The notes under the pieces were generated by a model. The model saw nothing but the letters and a program-made list of their open reading frames with translations. It did no database searches and was not told where the DNA came from. A stretch of 64,000 nt of DNA from Dermanyssus gallinae (taxonomy: Eukaryota > Arthropoda > Arachnida > Mesostigmata > Dermanyssidae), in the NCBI GenBank assembly GCA_003439945.1, contig QVRM01005993.1, positions 124,001-188,000 on the forward strand. The letters run 5' to 3'. The number at the start of each line of letters is the position of its first letter. Within the stretch, counting starts at the first letter, position 1. Positions 57,791 through 64,000 of the stretch are shown one piece after another. The position numbers and the translations under genes were made by a program.

Positions 57791-59634
57791 TATATATATA
57801 TATATATATATGCTTCGGTCAATGAAAAATATGTGTCTCAGACTACGTGCGCTAATAGGACGATGTGATCAGTACATTCGTATAATGTTAAGTAATGATA
57901 ATTTCGCACATGCTAGAAGTTGTACAACAATATGCACAAATCCTTCCACCAGGACAGCAGAGATTGTGGAACGGCATATAAATTGTTTGAACATCAGCTC
58001 TTTTGACAAAATGCCATCTTCCTTGCGCAGAGGCAATGTATTGTGAATCAGATGGTCATGTGAAGAGTGGCAAACTTGTCATTTTTGTTTGGTCCACTCC
58101 TCTTTGTTCGGTTTGCAAGTAGCCGTTATATTAGATTCGCTTTACTTTCTACATGTAAGCCAGGCAAATAAATGTATATTCTTTTTAGTCTTATATAGTA
58201 TATGTATGCACGTCTGGTCGGAAGGAGGTTAATTAAACGCACAAAATTATAACTTAATAAACGTTTATGATTTCTTATTTAGCCTGCAGCATCTCAGCAA
58301 GTTCACCCGACGGTATACGTAATGAGCATGCCTCAGATCATGTCCACAGTAAACACTTACTAAACCGGACCATGAAATTTTACTGACCTACTGATAGATC
58401 TAAATATATCACGACTTTAGCTGGAGTGTAATAGGAGCAAAAGTATCATCACATTTTGCCGTCACACGACAGGTTGACCGAAAAGCAGCCTAAAGCTCTG
58501 AAGTTCACACTGATGATTGATCTGAAGTGTGCTGCGGCAACGGTATCTACCTGTCATCCTGCGCTAGCGTTATGTTATTCGTGGCTAAATTGTCAACGAT
58601 CGCGTAAATTGTGGCGCATGTCCAAATTGACATGATTGCCGCCTTGCATTTCTTTCAAAATTCGATTACTGCGAGAATTGGCGCTACTTCCATGAACTGA
58701 CCGGCAAATGATTGTATTATCCTCTAATAAACACGCGTTCCTTAGCTAAGCGCATCTACGGATCATTTCCCACTTGAGGGCCGGTCGCTCAGATTGCTCA
58801 AATCGGCAGACATTCTTCCACTAGGTACAACTGATTGCACGCCTCTACTCCTGTTCGCGTTGGATCTTTTTACCAGCCGTCACTTGGACGCAAAAAATGG
58901 CTGGTAAGATCACTTGTTACGACGACAACAATACAAAGGCAGAGCGTTGATGTATTTTACTTAATTTATGTCTAGTTCAACGTGAATCGGGCGTAAGTAC
59001 GGATGACCGCTAATTGTAACGCCGTCACGGTACGCGAGCCCAGCGCGGGGTCGAAATTAACTAAACTCAGACGTTGCTTACTTCGACATGGGTGGGTGGG
59101 GTTCGACAATGGTGGCAGCTAAAACATTTTCCATGATCAATGAGGCCAATCTCGGGAGGGGCGGCTGTATCATCATGTGGCGGATACGTGTCGAGCAAGA
59201 GCACACACATTTACCAGCAACAGCCGAGTTACAAAGAGAAAATGGACCTCACGTTGTGTTTGCATTTCCGCTATCCGAATTGTTCTCTTTCCCCTACTTT
59301 TCACTGCATACTATTAGCTTCAAAACATACTACATTACTCTAGCGGCGCCTGATGATACTATGATTACTGCCACAGCGGTTTCAACCACCACCACCTCCA
59401 CTATGCGATTATCGACAACGAATAACGTCGAACATTTTGGTTAAGTCCAATCCAATTCGGCGCCGCCGTCAATGATGCCGCCGACAACGATTATGGCGAT
59501 ACTGAGCTGGTGGCCATTTTTCTCTTCTACGTACCATGTATGGTTTTTGATTTGCAAGCTTTCAGACAATCAATTTCTAGCAAGTTCATTTCGCAATTTC
59601 AATTTTGAATTCCGAACGTTCTTCTACTACTACT
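57791..59634. other. No gene recognised
   Basis: An (AT)n tract at 57788-57810 borders it. Frames 57609-58046 and 59088-59444 lack domains. Apart from ordinary AT-rich DNA nothing stands out. Confidence 0.4.
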
Positions 59635-59819
59635 AAAAGTAAAGTTTTCGGGCTGACCCTCAGCCAAGATTTAACGTCCACGGAACTGTTTTTCACATTG
59701 CTTCATAGACGGACCCCCATAAATACAAATGTGCAGCGGTGGGGTTCGAACCCGCGCACCTATGTGTCTCCTCCGGTTGCGAGGCGGAGACTTAATCCAC
59801 TACGCCACCGGGCTCGACC
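59635..59819 (-). mobile_element. SINE-2 copy
   Basis: Third member of the family, the closest relative of 24064-24248. tRNA-like head GTCGAGCCCGGTGGCGTAG with a B box GGTTCGAACCC, and 3' end CAGCCCGAAAACTTTACTTT. It is flanked on both sides by CTA triplets (ctactactactaa before, ccactactactac after), which may be the duplicated target. Confidence 0.85.
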
Positions 59820-59960
59820 TTCCACTACTACTACTACTACATAGGCCTGTCCCTAGCAAACGCTCAAAAAGTGTGCACGAATCAGTGCATGAATTGTTAT
59901 CCCATTCGACGTCACTCGCAGTGACATAACTTCCATTTACTGCGAAAGAGAGCGATAGAT

Positions 59961-59961
<1 letters not shown>

Positions 59962-60025
<64 letters not shown>

Positions 60026-60058
60026 CGACCAACAACGACAGCAAATCTCTCTCTCTAC

Positions 60059-60096
<38 letters not shown>
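59962..60096. repeat. Paired (AT)n microsatellites
   Basis: Two AT tracts (about 62 and 30 bases) separated by about 40 bases that include CTCTCTCT. Confidence 0.9.
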
Positions 60097-60098
<2 letters not shown>

Positions 60099-60435
60099 CC
60101 ATGGAGCCCCGATGTCTGAACTTGTCAACCCACCAACCACCGCAATCCTCGGTGGCCTCCTCTGTTTACGAAAACCAGCCGGTCCTTGACATAGCTGTTT
60201 CGAAATTGCTATTTGATTTCGGTCGCACTGTACATAGCGTCCTTAAACATAATAATGATAATAACCGTGTTGGTGGTGCTGTAGATGACTTTTTTCAGTA
60301 GGCCGCAAAATGCATTTACGCACGTTTGGATGTGCACTTCTGGTGGTGATGGACTGGTGTGGAACTCTATCTAAAGAAAGCCAACTACCCACAAAAGCCC
60401 ACATTTATAGTAACCAGCCCACGGAATTGTTGTGG

Positions 60436-60437
<2 letters not shown>

Positions 60438-60489
<52 letters not shown>
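60438..60489. repeat. (AT)n microsatellite
   Basis: About 52 bases of alternating A and T. Confidence 0.9.
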
Positions 60490-60492
<3 letters not shown>

Positions 60493-61460
60493 GATTCTTT
60501 TAAAAACCGATATAGAGAATTGTAGAACTCGTTATTATAATTTTTCCATTGAAACATTGTCTCTGAGAAGTCTTGTTTCGAGTGAAAGTAACACTGCTAA
60601 AATCCGTGATACTGGTGTTATTGCTCGACATAGGAATCCAAAGTGTGCCATTGCGAGACAACCAGGTCTCCTATACAGGAACCAAGCAATCGCATTCGCG
60701 AGAAACTTCTGCTTATTCTGAAGAACATATAACGCCGGCCAGAAGATGTGGCCTGGTCGTTTAGAAAAGAATTTGCAAAATGAAAGTATTTTATTTTGCC
60801 TTTATGCCTGATACACCAAAAGTATACTCATACGACCATTAACGGCGCTCAAACCTAACAAACCTGACATATTCACACAAATGTGCATGAGCTTCATGGT
60901 GATCATTTTGGTACCAAATCTATGGCGAGCCGTGACTGGCGAGTAATTAAGATTTATCATCAGGCATGTCGGGATTGAGTGCATCTGATCGAGGAGGTAA
61001 TTTAGGCATACATTCAATCTCGACACTCGACTCGGAAAACCTTAATTACTCCGCAACCACGGATTGTATCACCGTAGCCATTTGGCGCCAAATAATCGTC
61101 ATAAACTGTATGTTTATATGGATGCTGTGAGTAGTCGTAGGGCTACGATTGTGAGCTGTTGAGCGCGAAAGATATTAAAAGAACGTAATTTTTGCGAATT
61201 TTCATTTTCAAACGACTAAACTACATTATGCATCTATATTGGACAATTACACCAGTGTCACGAATTGTATTAATATCACTTTAAAACAAGACTTCTCAGG
61301 CACAATGTTTACTTCAACAATCTCTACAATTCTTTATATCGATAAGTTGTGTCTTCAAACAAATTCCGAAAAGCCTATATATGATTGATTGATTTATTGT
61401 TCGCTTGGCATGTATACCTAAATACACATGTCACCCTTTTATATCAGGGGCATAAAATAG

Positions 61461-61492
<32 letters not shown>

Positions 61493-61499
61493 ACTACAG

Positions 61500-61738
61500 C
61501 GATCAGTGACGACAGCAAGGCTGTATGGGACGCCAGAGCAAGAGCATACAAAAGCGGCACTCGAAAAGCCAAGTATGCCAACGGTGCCCTATACGAATTT
61601 TCCCAACAGTTGTTGATTAGACCAACCACAGCCTGTAGAACAGGGCTACAGGACCGATTGCTGGAGAGATCTCTATGGATGGCTGTCAGTCGCGTGCTTC
61701 AAATCGAAAGCGACTCTGTCACGATCCTCAATAGTTAG
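61500..61738 (+). CDS. Putative terminal exon, unrecognised protein
   Basis: After an acceptor-like ataactacag the frame runs 78 codons to TAG 61736-61738: ISDDSKAVWDARARAYKSGT, RKAKYANGALYEFSQQLLIR, then CRTGLQDRLLERSLWMAVSR and VLQIESDSVTILNS. The composition is that of a real soluble protein, amphipathic and without repeats. No family is recognised, and an (AT)n tract in place of a pyrimidine tract makes the acceptor weak. It could also be part of an unrecognised element. Confidence 0.35.
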
Positions 61739-63150
61739 TGCCGGGCCAGTCATTTTTGCCATCAGCGTGACAATTTTCGCTGTTTACAGTTCAGGATTTA
61801 TCGAATTGCCTGTTGTTGCAGCTATTGTCGCTAGGGCCGCCATTGCTGCGGTTGTAACTGCTATACGTTCCGCTATGACGTTGTTGTAGTTGTAGTTGTT
61901 GTTGTTGTTGTTGCTGTTGATGCTTTTGTGATTGTTATTGTTGTTGTTATTGTTGCCTTGCATTTTCATTTTGACCTTTCTACCGGATCTGAGGCAAATC
62001 CACAGTCCTCGCTGAAATTACACTTTGAAAATACTATTATTGGAGTGAGTATGAGCCTCTAGAGGACAGAAGCACTAATGACTTCTCTATTTATGACTCA
62101 ACTGTCGAAAACAAATAGAATGGTCCAAAAAATGAAGTATCGGCGCCTGTTATTTAACCTGTCTCCCGAGTCATTCATTCTAAGGAAAACGCAGTCCCAT
62201 CTCAGCAACTATAAGGCCCTTATTATGTGAAGCGAACATAAATGCACACATGGTCTCCGGGTCTTACGTGCGCGATTGCTTTACCCGAGAACGTCTGTTC
62301 CGCAGTTATTTTAACCACATAGATAACGCTTACCACATAGATAGGTGAGCGTTGTCGTATTTGTTTAGACGCAATTTTGTCACCAACACGGTGGCCGCCA
62401 CGCAGGGGCAAGCCGATATTCGCCACCCCTAGGGTGGGGTGAAGAGTTTTCGCTATACTCTTGCAGCTGTGCTGGCGAATGAAGCTCAGCCTACGGAAAG
62501 GCCCAGCTGTAGGTCGCACGACAAAAGGTGTTGAACGTTGACACCTTCGTAAGTGCCTCGTTAGAAGAAGAAAACACGTTGTTTTCCAGTCTTCCGGAAT
62601 ACACTTGCGTACAATTAGTGTCGGCCAAAGTTGGCCTCGCAGAATTTTCTGCCGCCAAGTCAGTACGAAATGCGCTGGGTGATCGACGATGGGGATTGAT
62701 GTTGCTGCTGCTGCTACTGCTGCTGCTTGTGGTCAGTACTGTTACTGCTAAGAGGTCAGTACTGTTACTGCTGAGAGGTGCCTTCGTGTGCCGAGTTCAT
62801 CCGACATCAACAGATGTCATCCGACCATGACGTCTGAGGATAAAGTGAGGTAAGCGGGGGGCTCACCCGGCACGCAGGTTGGTCGACGCTCGAAACATCC
62901 GGCAACGACTCAAAACATTACGGCCACGTTAGAGTGGCGCAATGCGCCCGCATAATGGGCAGCATCAACAGCGTCAACAACGTCGCCACCAACAATTGTT
63001 GCCTTGTTCAGTTGACGACATCTACATCGTCGGCAACATTTCAGCGAGTGTCTGAATTACGTCCGTACGAAATACCATCGCGTATTGGCATCAGCAGCCG
63101 CATCAGCATATGATGAAAGCTTACAAGAAGATCACAGATGCACGCTTCTT

Positions 63151-63197
<47 letters not shown>

Positions 63198-63554
63198 GAT
63201 GGTTCAAATGGGAAGATACAAGACTACATTGTTGGTACAAATAAAGTTTTAGATCATTACCAGCCCTTTCCAGGCACTCTACGAGACAAAAACACGTTTT
63301 GGATTAATTCGAAGTTACGCCTGGGAACAGCTTTCGTATTCCCTCATAAATGTCGATGCGACGATTAAGTGGGGCTACAGGCACACCATGGCCTCTGTTG
63401 TGCCTTAAGCTCAGATCGTCGAGTCCGACACGCAGCCCTTAACGAGACATTTGGCCAAGCCTTGAAATCTGCTGATTGTCCTTGCATTCTTTAGCCTCCT
63501 GGCGTCCGCAGGGGTGACTGAAAGAGACCGGACAGACCGACACTAACGTATTTC
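61739..63554. other. No gene recognised
   Basis: CAA/GTT triplet stretch 61885-61955, CTG triplets at 62700-62730 followed by a small duplicated segment (gtcagtactgttactgct twice, 62732-62774), and (AT)n at 63161-63190. Frames such as 62528-62830 are largely translated triplet repeats. Confidence 0.4.
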
Positions 63555-63564
63555 GAGGTAGGTT

Positions 63565-63860
63565 TCATACCATGCTGGTACGAGATGCAACCGTTACTGA
63601 TTCATTAGCCCCTTCAATGGTCAGTGCGAGAGCGGAACACGCTGGTGACGCATCTATGTTGGCGGAGGCCAGTAAGTGCAGAAAGTATGCCAGTATTACA
63701 TACCCGCCACGTCTTCCGCCCGCTGACATTTGGGACACTGGGGGGACCTGGCCCCTATGACGTACAAACTCATTCAACGAATCCGCAAGGCGCTTAACCC
63801 AGACTTCCTGCGGATGTGTTTAGAGCCAGTCCTCCACTGCGTCCTTCAGTTCGTCATTTG
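63565..63860 (+). pseudogene. Family-B RLE LINE relic near the window end
   Basis: Encodes MLVRDATVTDSLAPSMVSAR, EHAGDASMLAEASKCRKYAS, then after a frameshift LIQRIRKALNPDFLRMCLE. It aligns with the family-B fragment at 40350-40640 (MLVWDPTVTDSLAPLMVSAG, ALAEAGKVRKYQN, LLQKVGKRLG). The endonuclease WD position reads RD. No (TAA)n is attached. Confidence 0.7.
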
Positions 63861-64000
63861 AGAAACTTGCCTTCACGAAAACGGGTACTCCATTCCCTTA
63901 CTGACTTGTCGGACATACAGTCTCCTCCGTATACGGCCACCAGCCAGCGACAGATATCGGCCTGAACACCTTTTACAGTCAGAAATCAAAATTATACCTT

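Larger units (their letters stand above)
59820..61499. other. Intergenic, rich in (AT)n
   Basis: Contains (AT)n at 59962-60023, 60063-60096 and 60438-60489. The small frame 60101-60301 right after an (AT)n tract has a start codon and a mixed composition, but there is no evidence that it is a gene. Confidence 0.4.

Overview
This is a stretch of an animal nuclear genome. Genes are split into short exons with GT-AG introns, there are several non-LTR retrotransposon families, two tRNA-derived SINE families, and very many (AT)n and (TAA)n microsatellites. The protein families (lipocalin, gastric-lipase-like acid lipase, RCC1) and the repeat style suggest an arthropod, possibly a parasitiform mite or tick. 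That placement is inference; nothing in the window fixes the species.

Host genes, left to right. (1) 783-2882 (+): the last five recognisable exons of RCC1, the chromatin-bound exchange factor for Ran. (2) 12647-17842 (+): a six-exon secreted lipocalin-like gene with a TATA box, whose exon 1 donor lies next to a SINE. (3) 45329-46962 (+): the last two exons of a single-pass membrane protein with an FDNPxY endocytic motif in its tail. (4) 49138-52605 (+): a TATA/Inr promoter, a non-coding first exon and one long coding exon for a secreted protein extremely rich in Arg and Glu. (5) 53002-55947 (-): the C-terminal exons of an AB-hydrolase acid lipase with an unusual disordered tail of more than 350 residues, converging on gene 4. 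A few unrecognised putative exons are also listed.

Mobile elements fill much of the rest. A nearly full-length APE-type LINE (about 6.86-10.73 kb) carries a 2A-like ribosome-skipping motif near its N-terminus. A CR1/jockey-like LINE (20.3-22.7 kb) sits between two (TAA)n arrays, with a diverged relative at 28 kb. RT fossils lie at 10.9-11.6, 15.55-16.75 and 23.6-24.0 kb. Remnants of a mariner (56.8-57.8 kb) and perhaps a Tc1-like transposon (18.1-18.8 kb) are present.

The most notable region is 30.2-41.4 kb. It is a nest of two families (called A and B here) of R2/R4/Dong-like LINEs with a C2H2 finger, RT and a PD-(D/E)XK restriction-like endonuclease (RLE). Nearly every copy abuts (TAA)n. 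The longest family-A copy appears to have a jockey/I-type CCHC gag ORF1 overlapping its RLE-type ORF2 by ATGA, an unusual combination. Small family-B fragments lie near both window ends (4.6 and 63.6 kb). All element copies look defective in at least one essential part.
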